Notes under the pieces: generated by a model | Seen by the model: only the letters and a program-made list of their open reading frames with translations | What the model was told of the DNA's origin: nothing | Database searches by the model: none | Position numbers and translations under genes: made by a program | Shown: piece by piece, positions 1 to 12,300 of the stretch | Layout of the letters: every line of letters starts with the position of its first letter | Position numbering within the stretch: the first letter of the stretch is position 1 | Assembly: GCF_026151205.1 (NCBI RefSeq) | Contig: NC_087072.1 | Span: 4,049,375-4,113,374 of the forward strand | Direction of reading: 5' to 3' | DNA from: Bolinopsis microptera | Lineage: Eukaryota > Ctenophora > Tentaculata > Lobata > Bolinopsidae | DNA length: 64,000 bases

Positions 1-585
1 AATGGATTTTCGTGCATGAAATAGTCCATGCTTAAACAAGCATCAGTGATTTCTAGCTTTGTGGAAACCTTTTTTATCAAACTACCCCGGTCCTGCATTT
101 CAGTGTTAACTTTTACAAGCCATTCGGCGTGAAGTGGTTTGATCTTAGACAACGTTAGGTTAACCTTAACATCACGTGGAGCTTTCCTAGCACTGTTTCA
201 TTACCTCCCCTCAGTAATATGAACTATAACAACGTCGGACAATGTCCTTGGCAACACAATTTACCGTAATATCTAGAGGCTGGAACAAGTTTGTCATGTT
301 GGCGGGGACTAGCGCATGAACTATGTTGTCATATACTAGTAAAGTTTTCTGTGCCTCGGGCAGACCAAGGAGAACCTTTCCGTCGTTAACTTACGGCACA
401 ATAAAGTTCTCATAGTTGTCATATTCTGGGTAAAGAGTTCGAAATGGAAAAATTTTTGAAAAAATTTCAACGGACTTTAACTTGGACGGACATTAATTGA
501 ACGGACTTTATTTGAACTGACATTAAGATGAACGCTAGGGCCTCCAGCGTTCAAGTAATGTCCGTCCAAATAAGGTCCAATAAGG
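1..585 (-). mobile_element. pogo/Tigger-like DNA transposon, truncated by window edge
   Basis: Copy of the element found complete at 34371; only one end lies in the window. It ends in an inverted repeat resembling CCTTATCGGACC (here one base changed), followed by a TA at 586-587 as expected for a TA target duplication. Minus-strand frames from about 340 down to 1 carry a degenerate C-terminal part of a DDE-1 (pogo/Tigger/Jerky) transposase: LVPANMTNLFQPLDITVN, then a KPLHAEWLVKV-like block (with stops). No intact ORF remains. Confidence 0.7.
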
Positions 586-1617
586 TAGTCGTAATTTATT
601 ACAACATACTAACAGTAACATAGCACGTAGGCAGTAGCATAGTAGCTTGGGTTATTGTCTAGAATTGGAACTTGGAAGGGTTATCATCTCCACTTTCACC
701 ACTGAAAGTGAAGTGTTTAAAAAAACTAAGACATTTGAATTTATCTCGCTTTGGCTTAGTAAGCTGAAATATCATTCACATGACCGACACAGGAAATCAA
801 CGTGGTTAAGCGGTCTGCGGTTATTTTGTATTTTTAATAAACAGCTATTATTGCTAGTAATTCCAACAGTCATAACCAGTTCATTTTCGTCATTTGTAGC
901 TCTGCTATCGATGACAGCTGCAGTAGATCATAAATATTTTGTAGTAAAACGTATGACTCTGTTTTTAGATTAAAATGAGGTAATTTGTACCGTACAGAGC
1001 ACACATTATTCTTAATGATACAGTGTACTAGTTCAGAAGTCTCCAGCACTCAAGTAGTTATAATCTATCTTAAATCTTTAATACCCATTCAATTAGATCA
1101 AACTTTTCGGTCTAATATCATAATTTCTTTTTATAGCAATTTGATCATATCTATGATCATATCTTTGCTAAATTTGTTGACAGAATATTTGTTCATCAGT
1201 CCTTACTCAAGCATTCGTAAAACAGCGTTGAAATGTTTAATTTTTGTATTTTGTATTTCTAAAATCGAAACATTATTTACATATTAAATCAGCAAAACTT
1301 CTTGCTCATAAGTCATAAGTCAATAAAGAGAAGACTTTTTTCGTCTAGTTACTGTATGCTCCAAACTTGTAGACTATTTTATAGTAGAGTTATAGTTTGC
1401 TTGCAGTTTGCTTACATTTAAGCTTTGAAATTATTTAAAACTCGGTTGAAATCTTACTTAGAATGAAATTAGGCTGGTTTAAATATTTAAACTAAACCAA
1501 AATTTATAACCATATTTTACTTGAACCCAAAATATTTTAAAATCTATTAATAAACCTATAAATGATATAGCAAACAGAACAATATAATAATATCATTTGT
1601 AGGATACATTTTTGGGT
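586..1617. other. No gene recognised
   Basis: AT-rich sequence. Two ORFs of about 100 codons (647-973 and 985-1287, +) are hydrophobic, do not start at convincing ATGs, and have no recognisable motif. An AG-preceded sequence at 1597-1603 just before the 1618 ORF could be a 3' splice site for an upstream 5'UTR exon, but I cannot locate such an exon. Confidence 0.4.
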
Positions 1618-2607
1618 ATGATCAGCAACAAAGCACCGATGACCGCTCCCTGGGGAACACACAAATTTATGGAACCACGTACCTACGCACCCAAGTTTCA
1701 TCAACCGCAGAAACTAAGGCACATCGATCAAAACAGTACCCTGGATTTGGGCTGGGAAAATGTGAAGCCAAGAGACAAACCAAAGACAGTGGTAGATGAG
1801 ATGAAGGAAACTCTGGAGAAAATCAATGGTCTTTTAACTGATCTAGGGAGCAGGGCCAAAACCAACTCTCACATTGCTCGAAATGCGGAAATGAAGAAGA
1901 TAGACACAGAATTAAGGCCTATGAGGGACAGTACAATAAACTCCTGTCTGGAATCTTTGTGTGACGATATCTCAGTAGTCACAGATCAGCTGAAACAACT
2001 GTCACCAACGCTTCATCACCGTCAGCTAACATCACAAGACAGACTATCAAGCAACAAGATGGTGAGTGAAGCAGTGGACACGTTGGACACGGTGGACACA
2101 CCCACAACCGACCTAACACACTCCAGAAAAAGCTCTGTCTCAACGCTAAACTCACATATATCATTAATGGCTATCTCCCTTGAGGAACAGACCAATGAAA
2201 GTCCTCCAACCTCAACAGAAACAGACTCATCAGACACCGTGATGGCCACGGCAACCACAAGAAAAAGGTCTAGGTCATGTTCAGGAACGAGAAACCAAAG
2301 TGTGACATATCACAGAGGCAGCGAGATCTCCAATGAAGTTAGCATGCACCGGTCAAATTTCAGCTGTATTGCCGACTTATGTGGATACGGAGGTTGCATA
2401 TCCAGGATAGAGAATCGGACCACCAGTCAAGTCTCTAAATCAACAAGCTCCTTCTCTATCAGGCCTAACAAGGAGGAGTGTAAACCTAGAGGTGTTTACT
2501 TTTCAGAGTACCCACCGCAGCGAGGCAGTGTCAAGTTTGATGGCATTTTTCACGACGATATTACTGCGTTACTAGACGATACGGCTAGGGGTTTGCTTGT
2601 GCTTTGA
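1618..2607 (+). CDS. Uncharacterised single-exon protein, about 329 aa
   Basis: Open frame starting at ATG 1618; the frame is open further upstream but without an ATG. I do not recognise the family. The N-terminal part has a helical, Lys/Glu-rich stretch (VVDEMKETLEKINGLLTDLG, about residues 59-78) that could form a short coiled coil. The middle is Ser/Thr-rich and probably disordered. The C-terminus (GVYFSEYPPQRGSVKFDGIF, about residues 297-316) looks more ordered. There is no signal peptide and no membrane segment. A GTGAGT at about 2062 would be a good 5' splice site, so a shorter spliced form is possible, but the uninterrupted downstream frame favours one exon. The stop lies 192 bp from the stop of the convergent testican gene. 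It is likely a real gene; function unknown. Confidence 0.6.
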   Translation: MISNKAPMTAPWGTHKFMEPRTYAPKFHQPQKLRHIDQNSTLDLGWENVKPRDKPKTVVDEMKETLEKINGLLTDLGSRAKTNSHIARNAEMKKIDTELRPMRDSTINSCLESLCDDISVVTDQLKQLSPTLHHRQLTSQDRLSSNKMVSEAVDTLDTVDTPTTDLTHSRKSSVSTLNSHISLMAISLEEQTNESPPTSTETDSSDTVMATATTRKRSRSCSGTRNQSVTYHRGSEISNEVSMHRSNFSCIADLCGYGGCISRIENRTTSQVSKSTSSFSIRPNKEECKPRGVYFSEYPPQRGSVKFDGIFHDDITALLDDTARGLLVL

Positions 2608-2799
2608 GTGGACCAAACATCAAAATAGACAACGGAATAAGTAAAACAAATGTAATTCAAAGACTAAGAGTCATTCAAAGACTAAGAGTGTTATCAAGTC
2701 GCACGAATAAGTCAGTACGACTGATTATAAAAGGACAGCTCCAGATAACGCTCTCTCCCAGCGGAGCATATCACCAACCTAACAATTCCTCTGCCACAC

Positions 2800-5700
2800 C
2801 TAGTAGTTATCACACGTGAAGTCGTCAGATTTACGCCCGAGGGAGCGTTTCTCTGTTTTACAGGCGGGAGATGTGCACCAGCAGAACTGCTCGCGGCACT
2901 GAACAGGAAGACAGTAGCCTTCCTTTGAGCAGGATGGGTGGTAGTTGCTTGCTCCTGAGAGGTTTATATTAGGTTCATATCATGTTCATATTATGTATAA
3001 AGACTAGAATACCGGCGAACTTACGTGCCCGTTAGATATTCAGGAGTATTGAATTAGATATTTTTGAGTTGGGACAATTGAATCTTTGGAGTTCGGTAGA
3101 TACATTTTCAAGGACGGAGTTGATTGAATAATTGATGATTTAACGACGCAGTGTACGCTTAATTATCAGGACAAAACTGTGACTTTTATATTCTGCAGCA
3201 TACCTCTCCTGATAAATCAACAAACATTGCTGTTTGTAAACAAAATAGTACTCAAATTATGTTTGTCTAGTCTAAACTGGAGTTAAACGACATACCTTTT
3301 CCTCTAGCCTTGGCGGCTTTTGCACGAAGTCTGTCACAAGGCATCAACCCTGAAATGTTTGATTTGATTTCATCTCGTTTATAACGGTTCGGATCAAAAA
3401 CCCGTCGGAAATTCAATTATATTTACATCATTTCAATTTGACACAATGGAAAATTCTGCAGGAGCCATAGCAATGTATAATATCACCCTGTCTAGAACTG
3501 CGATAACTTAATCAGTATGGTGTCACTTGTAACTATTTGATCAGTTTTCACGACAATTGTGAGGTCATGATTTCCAAATGTAAACTAGATTACGCGAAGT
3601 AGACTCATCTAGTTTTCCAAATGTAAACTAGATTACACGAATTAAGTAGACTCATCTAGTTTTCCAAATGTAAACTAGATTACACGAATTAAGTAGACTC
3701 ATCTATTTTTCCAAATGTAAACTAGATTACACGAATTAAGTAGACTCATCTAGTTTTCCAAATGTAAACTAGATTACGCGAAGTAGACTCACTGATGTGG
3801 ATCTCGAAGCATTCTCCCCACTCGCCGATGGAGAGGAGCTGGTTCTTGTCGGTGTCACAAAGTCTGTAGAACTCAGAAACACAGTGCTCGTACGGGTTCT
3901 CAGCTACCTTCTTCAGCTCTCCCCATTCCAGTACCTGATATGTGAGAATTGTTAACATTCTGATACATCCCCATAGTAGGGATCGTTCAGAAATTGCGTT
4001 AGACAGCCTAAGGTGGAAAGGGTTTGGAAAAGCATTGTAAAATGTAAATTTTACACAATAGCTATATATTATAACCCTTACAGAGGGGGACAAGGTCTGA
4101 AATGACTAAAATGGCTGATTTGATTATATGAACCGTATCTGCAACCAGGTCAGGTGTTGGAAGGAATTTGGGTAAAGATAAGATCTAACATTTTATCTCG
4201 CATTCCAAAGCGCAATATTTATGGTAAGTTCTAATAGAATGACAATGAATATTATATTATCCACAAACAATAATTAGCACCCTGTTAGTCACCATTCACC
4301 AATGACCTACTCCTGATAAAATATTAACCAAATTCTACTGTACAGCACCTCTGTTCCCGTATATTCGCCAAATTTTCATAACAAATAACAATCCACGTAC
4401 CATATCGTCAGTTGTGTCCAAAGACCGGAACATGACCATGAGCACACCTTGGTGGTCCAAATCTGCAACTCTGCAGAAGTGAAACAATGACACTTAAATT
4501 TAAATCAAACTGAGACAAAAAAGGTTTTGATCAAAGATTCTAGATACAAAAAAAGTTAATTGTGTTTTGCAGACCATAGTGGTCCAAACTGTTTAATTTT
4601 CTGTTCATCATCTTAAAATTCAAGAATGTATTGGTATTTTTAAGAATCACTAACCTTTTATAATCGGAGGGTGAGTCCTCTTTCTCAATCATGTCAAACC
4701 ATTCAACAAATCTGTACTTGAATCCGTCAAAATCTTCCGCAGTGCAATCTGATCGAGTATGTGTTTTTAGAAAAACTTCGCCTTCCAAGAAACAACGCAC
4801 GAAATTGCATATCCGTATCAGTGAGATGCTGATTCAATTACAGAATTACCGGATAATGATATCAGAAAAATGTACGATTCAAGTCAAAATTGCGAAGGTT
4901 TTGAAAGCTCAAATTAAACGATCGCTAAAAATGTGGAGATAAGATCAACATTCTTTTTGTCCTCCGAATCTAAGTTTATGAGTCTTGTTAAGTGCCAGAG
5001 AAACAATTAACACTATGGCTATAAGTATAATGTTAAAAGCAGATTTTGGGGGAAGTTTGGATTTAAATACAAGATTATGCATGGTTGGTAAAATGGCAAA
5101 ACACTGAAAACCTCCGTACCTTCCATGCAAGGACCGTTGTGATCCTTGAAGATCTTCCTCTTGTAACGCTGAGCATTACATCTCATCTCACACGTGTTCC
5201 TGTAGGACATTCCGTCAGTACCACACAGACACTTGTCTCCACGGTTACTGCATACAAACCTGCACCCTGGGGAGTTAGATCCGTGAATATCATTAGGCTG
5301 TAAAGTTTTAATAGAGTTGACAAAAGTCAAGAACTAACAAGGTCTAACTTTTACGTGGAATGGTCTGTCGCAAGTTTCTAAAGGATTGATGGAGATGAGA
5401 GGACCATTAAGAGAATATAATCAAAAATTATTTACCATTATAAATTACTTTTTGCTGTATTAAGACCAGACAAAATTTCTATTTAAAATATTACTTTTAT
5501 AAATATAACTTAATAGTACGTTTAAAAAATTTGGTGAACTGTTTTCATTTGATTGTAGTTGTACGTGAGGCTAAATTCAAAACCGAACTGAGAAGGGTAA
5601 ACTTTTAAATTATTGGTTAAAATCAAAGTCGGCGTTTTTGGCATCATTCACTGTCCTGAATTCACACCTTTTATTTACAACCTCTTGGAGCCCCATGCTA

Positions 5701-5985
5701 GTTTAAGTTAATTATGCCAGAGTCCCAGTTTCGTTTATTTTCTAATTCTGCCGCCAAACTTTTTCAGTGGCCTTTACAATTACATAAAGTTAAAATGTAC
5801 TTGTAGAGAAGCAGTCACTAAAAATGAACAATTAGTAAACTCAAAATTAGTTAACAATTAGTTAACAATTACAAATTAGTAAACTCACTGATATCAGCTC
5901 CGCTCTCACAGGCTGGTTCCTCATCCTGAGCCTGGACAATAGCTCCTAGTACCACAATCAGCAGCAACGATAAAACACGATACAT
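2800..5985 (-). CDS. Testican-like (SPOCK family) secreted matricellular protein, 252 aa, 7 exons
   Basis: Complete model on the minus strand: exons 5889-5985, 5120-5266, 4655-4748, 4401-4470, 3793-3934, 3296-3349 and 2800-2954, total 759 nt with every phase agreeing. The protein opens with a signal peptide (MYRVLSLLLIVVLGAIVQA). Next is a Kazal/follistatin module with CLCGTDGMSYRNTCEMRC (about residues 34-80). Then comes an extracellular calcium-binding EF-hand domain (about 82-185) with MFRSLDTTDDMVLEWGEL and CDTDKNQLLSIGEWGECF. Last is a thyroglobulin type-1-like module containing CWC (about 205-250). Kazal, then EC, then Tg1 is the testican order; SPARC lacks the Tg1 module and SMOC has a different order. 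It is much shorter than vertebrate testicans (over 400 aa) and lacks their long acidic, glycosaminoglycan-bearing tail. Expected role: secreted, calcium-binding modulator of extracellular matrix or proteases. The weakest junction is the exon 3 acceptor, which has a poor pyrimidine tract. Confidence 0.88.
3564..3786. repeat. Minisatellite, unit about 47 bp, about 5 copies
   Basis: Direct repeats of a unit containing CCAAATGTAAACTAGATTAC and AGTAGACTCATCTAG. The array lies in intron 5 of the testican gene and its last unit runs into the 5' splice site of exon 5 (GTGAGT on the minus strand, 3787-3792). Confidence 0.9.
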
Positions 5986-8900
5986 GACTACACAAACCCT
6001 CTGATAAAAGTAAAGGTGGTGAATGTTTGGGGTAAGGGCTGCTGGTCGCAATCGTCAAGCAATCGGGGCAAGATCGCCCAGACCGCAGTGTTAAGTTGGC
6101 ATGCAGGCGTTTAAAAGATAGTTTGAAATGAACTTCTGGAGGCGTTCAGCAGCTTGCTGATGTAAAACAGAGCGGAAGTTGTTTACACACGGTTACGAGT
6201 ACTATGAAGTATGAAGTGTTGGCTGTGAGTCAAGAAGTCGATCATTGATTTAGGGGCCGAAGGTATTTCATTCCATTGTTTGATTAAATCAATTCGACCT
6301 AAGTACGAGACAAAGACCGATTAAATGGGGTATACGGCTACATCAATAGGTATGTTGATAAAAAATACCAACACGACGGATCCAAATTAACGGTCAATAA
6401 AGAAAATCAGATTCAGTTATCAAATCTCGTGAAATTGATTACTCTTAAAACAAAATTCGCACCACGAAGGAGCGGCCCGACAAATTGGAAATGATACACC
6501 CAACAAACTAGAACGTAACACAGTGACCTTTCTTGTCTACTGTCCAGTGTCCAGGGCAGGGCCGTATATATAATCGTATTATTTCCAATCCCTTTTGGGA
6601 TGAGTGTAAGACCCGGTATACACTTACCACACAGCCGGAATGCTATAAAACCTATGAGGGTACCTATCTCTAGGGGACACAAAGTTGAAAGTATTACCAC
6701 CAATTACGAAACAGGTAGGTCAAACTCAAATCAGTTAATTGTCATCGGTACGTAAGTAGACCGTGGTGGCAATTAATCTTAATGAATGAGGGTGAGGAAA
6801 AATTAAATTGAGGTTCGATACTTATATTTATAACAGTGGGCAGTAAACAAATATTTGCGGCTTAACTAAATGCACATTTTGATGATTTAAATGGTGATGA
6901 CCTTTTGAAAAAACTTTAGGACAAACTCATGAACATTGGCTTCGTCGCATGTGTTTCGGCTAAAACTCCCAACTTCACATTTCCGCCCGTCGGCATTAAA
7001 TTTCAAGATCACGGTAAAAAGAGACTAATGCTTGCAGTGTTGCAAAAAATAGTAGAAAAAAATTTGAAATAATTTCATTAAACAGCTCGCAGAAATAAAA
7101 TAAATGATACATCTAATTGTTTTTCAGGTGTTCCTAATAATGCGGTCCTTGTTTCACCGCTTGAGCGAGCAATATTTCACATCCAAATTGTAACAGAAAT
7201 TTGATCATTGCAACCATTTCTCGTAACTTTCTGGTTTCATAAATAGGCATAGAATCGAAAAAACACACGGAAAAGATATAAGAACGAACGATAAGATTTT
7301 TAACATTTCAATCAAAGACCAGATGGAAAGGTGCCTCAGTCACCAGATGGGATACAATATTCCGCTTTTATAACGTGGCCAACGTGTACAACGTGGTCTA
7401 CCTTTACCTATTTTGAGGGGAGTTTTGTAATGGGTGACAACAACTTCTCCCAATGGGACCCAGTTCTCACACAGTTAACAGGGCACCCAATCAGCTTAAT
7501 TGGGTAGTGGGTACCCAATCAGCCTAAATATTAAAACAGCATATTCACCCAGGCCATATTACGACTGCAACCTAATACGATACCATCAGATAATCAGGTT
7601 AGGTCGACTGGTTGAGAGTCTCGTGTCTGCTTGAGGAGCATTTAAAGATTTAATGCTTAGCACTATCAGTTGGAACGAAATAACATCCTAACATTTCGTT
7701 CATATGATGCTATCGTGATAACCTGATTCGTGTGCAATTATTTTTATTTAATTTAATTTTTTTAATTTAATTTAATTTTTATTTCACTTGCACTATATAA
7801 ACAAGCCTGTGGTTTTATCTGGAGGCAGAGTCCCAGGATTTTTGCACCCAGTCCTTAATAATATTTTTTGTAATGCTGTGGAAAATGTATCGAAAGTGAA
7901 TTGTGTTATGCTTGAGGCAGAGGAGGTGCTTCTAACGCAAATCTACAACTTTAGTGACAGCATTATCCCTAGGATACATGGTATCCAGAATGGGTCCGTG
8001 GGTAACACATGACTGACATGAGTCGGACCAGAGTCGCCCAATCGGGTCAGCGTAGTTATTAATTATGAAGGAAAAATGTGAACATCTCTAAGTTAAAGAA
8101 ATTAAAGTCAGTCGCAGGAAGAAAGACTGCTGGTCCACGTCTTGTGCATGAGTGTAGGTACAAACTTAGTTCAACCATATCTAAGGCCCATAATATGTTA
8201 CCCCAGATGTGATCCTTACCTTAAGCCCAACATGCCTAGCTGAGACGACATCTCTTTTAAGTAGATGTATCACAACATTTGCAAATACCTCAAATTGACA
8301 CTTGATAATCGTTAAGTTGAATAGAAAGTAAAAAAGTAGAACATCAGGCTACCCGGTACTGTTGCAATTCGTTTAGGGTGGCCTAATGGCTGCACATTTG
8401 GGTCTCAAGGTGGCTCTCGGGTGCAAATTTCACTTTTATTTCCTTCCACATCTTATTAACATTAGTCTTATAATTTAGGCTTTAGCAAACATTTTAGGAA
8501 CCGACAATGAAAAATTTAAAAGATCTTTTGCCGGGCATGTTGTTTATAAATGAATTAAAGTATATACCGTTTATTACATGAAAAATGTAAAGAATCACCA
8601 GGATTTAACAATGCTTCACATAACAATAAACCAACAAAATACGACAAAATGATAAGGTTTTAACGATTCCAAATTCTAGTGAAAAGAAACAAATTAGTAA
8701 TGTGACGAAGGAACCATTTACATAACATATTAGAAATCTTTAAAAGTCACAATGATCATCGTTTAGTAATAATATAAACCTCGAAACTTTAAACAAAGTA
8801 AAGAGCAATATAATTTACAATAAATATCTATGTAGGAGGCTAGGGAGCTTGGAAATTATAGTAAATCCGGGAAACAAAATCATTATTCAAAACAAAATCA

Positions 8901-9395
8901 TTGTTCATAACTCTTTCATAACTAGTTTCTTTGTTTATTACTATATTGTATGCAGAAACCTCCCTCTAAAAATGATGACTAAAAATAGAAATATTTCACA
9001 CGATGGCATGACACGCCTATATAAAAGATAACCTTCAACCCGGCTATATCACCAACTAACCAAAGCAAGTATTTTCGACTATTGTCTGTCAATCCGTTGT
9101 CACTGTAATCGCAAGGCGATCACCGCACTTAACGTTTGTAACATTTCATTGTGATCACCGAGGACTGAACAACCCTTACCCGCACTAATCTCAGTGTCTG
9201 TATGAGAAGAGTTTGACAGTGGATTGATTTAATAACGTTAATTGACATGTTAATCAGTTCCCGAGCTCGTAGCTCTCATGCGCGGCGCGGTAACTTACGG
9301 TAACGCGCGGTTAGGCGGCTCCCTACTAATCACTCGTCTGAGCGAAAGGAATTAGATGAGCATCTCTGTAGATGTTTGACGGTGGTTTGTTAGCA
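5986..9395. other. Intergenic, no gene recognised
   Basis: Presumed 5' flank of the testican gene and 3' flank of the K2P gene. AT-rich, with a low-complexity TTTAATT run near 7740-7780. The short ORFs here have no coding signature. No RNA gene or mobile element recognised. Confidence 0.4.
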
Positions 9396-12300
9396 TTATG
9401 ACACAGCATCTGCACTAGCTTCAGTTATAGAAATAAGATTAGTATCTCTGCAGACGTTTGACGAGCGTGTGTTTTGAGATTCCTTTACTTTTATCACTCC
9501 ATTAATCGGCCTTAGTGTTTTTACTTTAGTCATAGTCTTTCTCTGAATTTTCCTACACTTGATATCAAACCATTTTCTCGGTTTACCAAACACTTTACGG
9601 TACATTTGGAAGAAGAAAGAAGTCACAGAAATACCGAAAGGGAGGAGGAAGAACCCGACACAAAGCACGTTAACAACACTGGGAATGTGGGAAGGCTGCT
9701 CGCTTACATCCCGGAATTCGTCCCCGAAACCAACTGATGTGAACCTTATCACCTGCCAGTAGATCTCGTCTACTATTGACTTCTGCTGCTGAAATGAGAC
9801 AAGGGATTTGGTCAGGACCAGTAAAATAACAAGTGGAACAAGTAGGGATAAGACGATTAACACAGGTTTATAATTATATACTTATAGTGTTTACATAGTG
9901 TTAATCTTAGACAAGAGAATTCGCGTACAAGATAGACACTATAAATGAATAGGCTTATGAAGCTTATTTTCGCTCTGTATTCAGATAAAAGTTTAAATAT
10001 TAACATACAATCAAAAAAATTACCATTCAAATTTCAATTGACATTCAATTTAACTTCAATGGACATTCAATTGACATTCAATTGACATGATACACTTTTA
10101 CCCACAATTATATAATACGCAATATTTGGCGCGAACATGGATTTTAGCCGGCCACAGAACAACTAAGCTGCTGGAATTCGGATAAAGTTTGTGAGTTCTC
10201 TGAAAGAAATGCTTAGAGTGCAACTAAGAATACAACAGATGCAGAATTTATGCAGAATTTAGGCAGAATTTAGGCAGAATTTATGCAGAATTTATGCAGA
10301 ATTTATGCGAGAATATATAATTATATGCAGGAATATACAGGGTGGGCCAAACGTCAGTGGGCATACGTTGGCCTTAATACTAATAGCTCCACCATGTTTT
10401 ATATTTGAGAGCAGTTGCTTTGCAGATGGTACTTACTGGCTCGAGGATTCCGTCGTCAAAATTTGAAAATTCGAATATTTTAGACCACGCCCATTCAATA
10501 TTAAAACACCTATACTGTTTTCTCTGAACATGCTGAACGCCTAATTGTTTCAAAAACAGATTAGAAATGACGAAGTTATCAAGCATTTTCTGTATCTCGT
10601 TAACAGAATTGACTGGATGATTATGTGACACCGTGACACGACACCTTAATTGGGCAATGGGCACCCTTAACAATTCCCATAATGTTTAACGGGGTCACCT
10701 AATCAAGTGATTAGGTGAACCAATCACCTGATCACACGTAATGAATAAACTCGTTATGACTCGTTATGCTTCATATCTCGGTCATCTGAGAAGCTACAGT
10801 TCTAATTTTTTAGGACAAACGTAATTCGAATGGCCAAACACAATTCAATAAAATTTAGTTCGATCTGACTATCCAAACTATCAAATAAATGCAAAAATGA
10901 ACCTTCATTTGAAAAAAATGAAATCGAATATTTTTCGATTTGACAAATTCCTCGAACCAGTGGTGGTAGTAAGTCATACCAGAAAGAATTATTTCAATTG
11001 AGCAATCGCCAATCAGTGACTGAGCTATTAAGGCCAACGTATGCCCACTGACTTTTGGCCCACCCTGTATGTATTTATGCAGAATGCATAGAAAGCAAGA
11101 AATGTTGAATATGTAAGGGTGTGAACCATTTCATGCATAGCCGGAAGATCGGTTAACCTGGAGAATGGGATATTTTTTAATGATTAATGATAACTTGCAG
11201 TTGAGATGCTATTTTTAGGCAAACACTATTTAAACTTGCAACAATGCTTTTTTGGTGAAAACTTGCGCTTCGATAATGCTGTTTTTTTGGATAAAACGTG
11301 CGCTTAGACAATGCTATTTTTAGTAACAATTTTCTACCTCGCTATCATCTCCCCGATGAATTTTGGGATGCTTGTGGGGCTTCTTCTGGAAGGGCATAAT
11401 TTGCAAGCATTTTGGATTTTTTGGCGGCTGTTATTAAAATAAAATAAAATATTTGCTGAAACTGAAATTTTCAGTTTTGAATGAAAACATGCGGTTTGTA
11501 GACTATATCGAATTTACGTAGTCTCAAATCAACATAAAAGCGTGGTAAACCGAAATTCCAAATTAAATAATGCAATGACTCAGTCGTGACTGTAGTCTGG
11601 CAATAGTCTATTTTATTTGTACCTGTATAGGTGTCCACAGAAATATAAGGATAAGGAGGTAAGACCAGAGAATTAGGTTAGCTAGGAACAGCTTGGTGAA
11701 CAATCTAACCACATCTCCTGGGTTCTTTCTGAAACGCAGAGTATCAGCTACAACTTACTACACTGCATGTGACAAATCCAAAACTTTAAAAACAGCTTTC
11801 GACAGTTAGACTTAGAAATAAATTAAATTAAACGGGGCCTACTAATATCGCAATAGATTTTACGAATGAAATTTGTCAAATAATAATTTGTATAATAATA
11901 TGTTTCAACGTAAGTTTGTCAATGTAATAACGATATTTTTTATTTTTTACCAGACCGAGAAAGAGATTAAAACTTACCTGAGACAAGTAAATACAAGGTT
12001 ACAAAACGCATCCAAAACATTAGAAATAGCCAAGTAAGCGTAGCTGAGGTAGACTGCGTAAATAGGAATACCCAACATAGCATACACTACTGATACAGCT
12101 TTAGAGAGGTAGCCATGAGGCGAGGTTACTCCGTACCCTACAGACAGAGGAAACCATTTTCAGAGATATTGAATAATACGATATTGCAAAAATTAGTTAA
12201 AGTTTCCATCCCTATCAGGAACTAAAAAATAAGAATAAAGTATATTATGTTGATAATTAGATGGCGTGGAAAGAAACAAGTCCTCTAAGAAAGAGGAGCT

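Noticed and set aside
647..1287. Two hydrophobic ORFs of about 100 aa
   Set aside because: No recognisable family, weak starts and AT-driven hydrophobicity.
3746..4093. 115-aa ORF read as one protein
   Set aside because: Contains only exon 5 of the testican gene; the rest is intron read-through.
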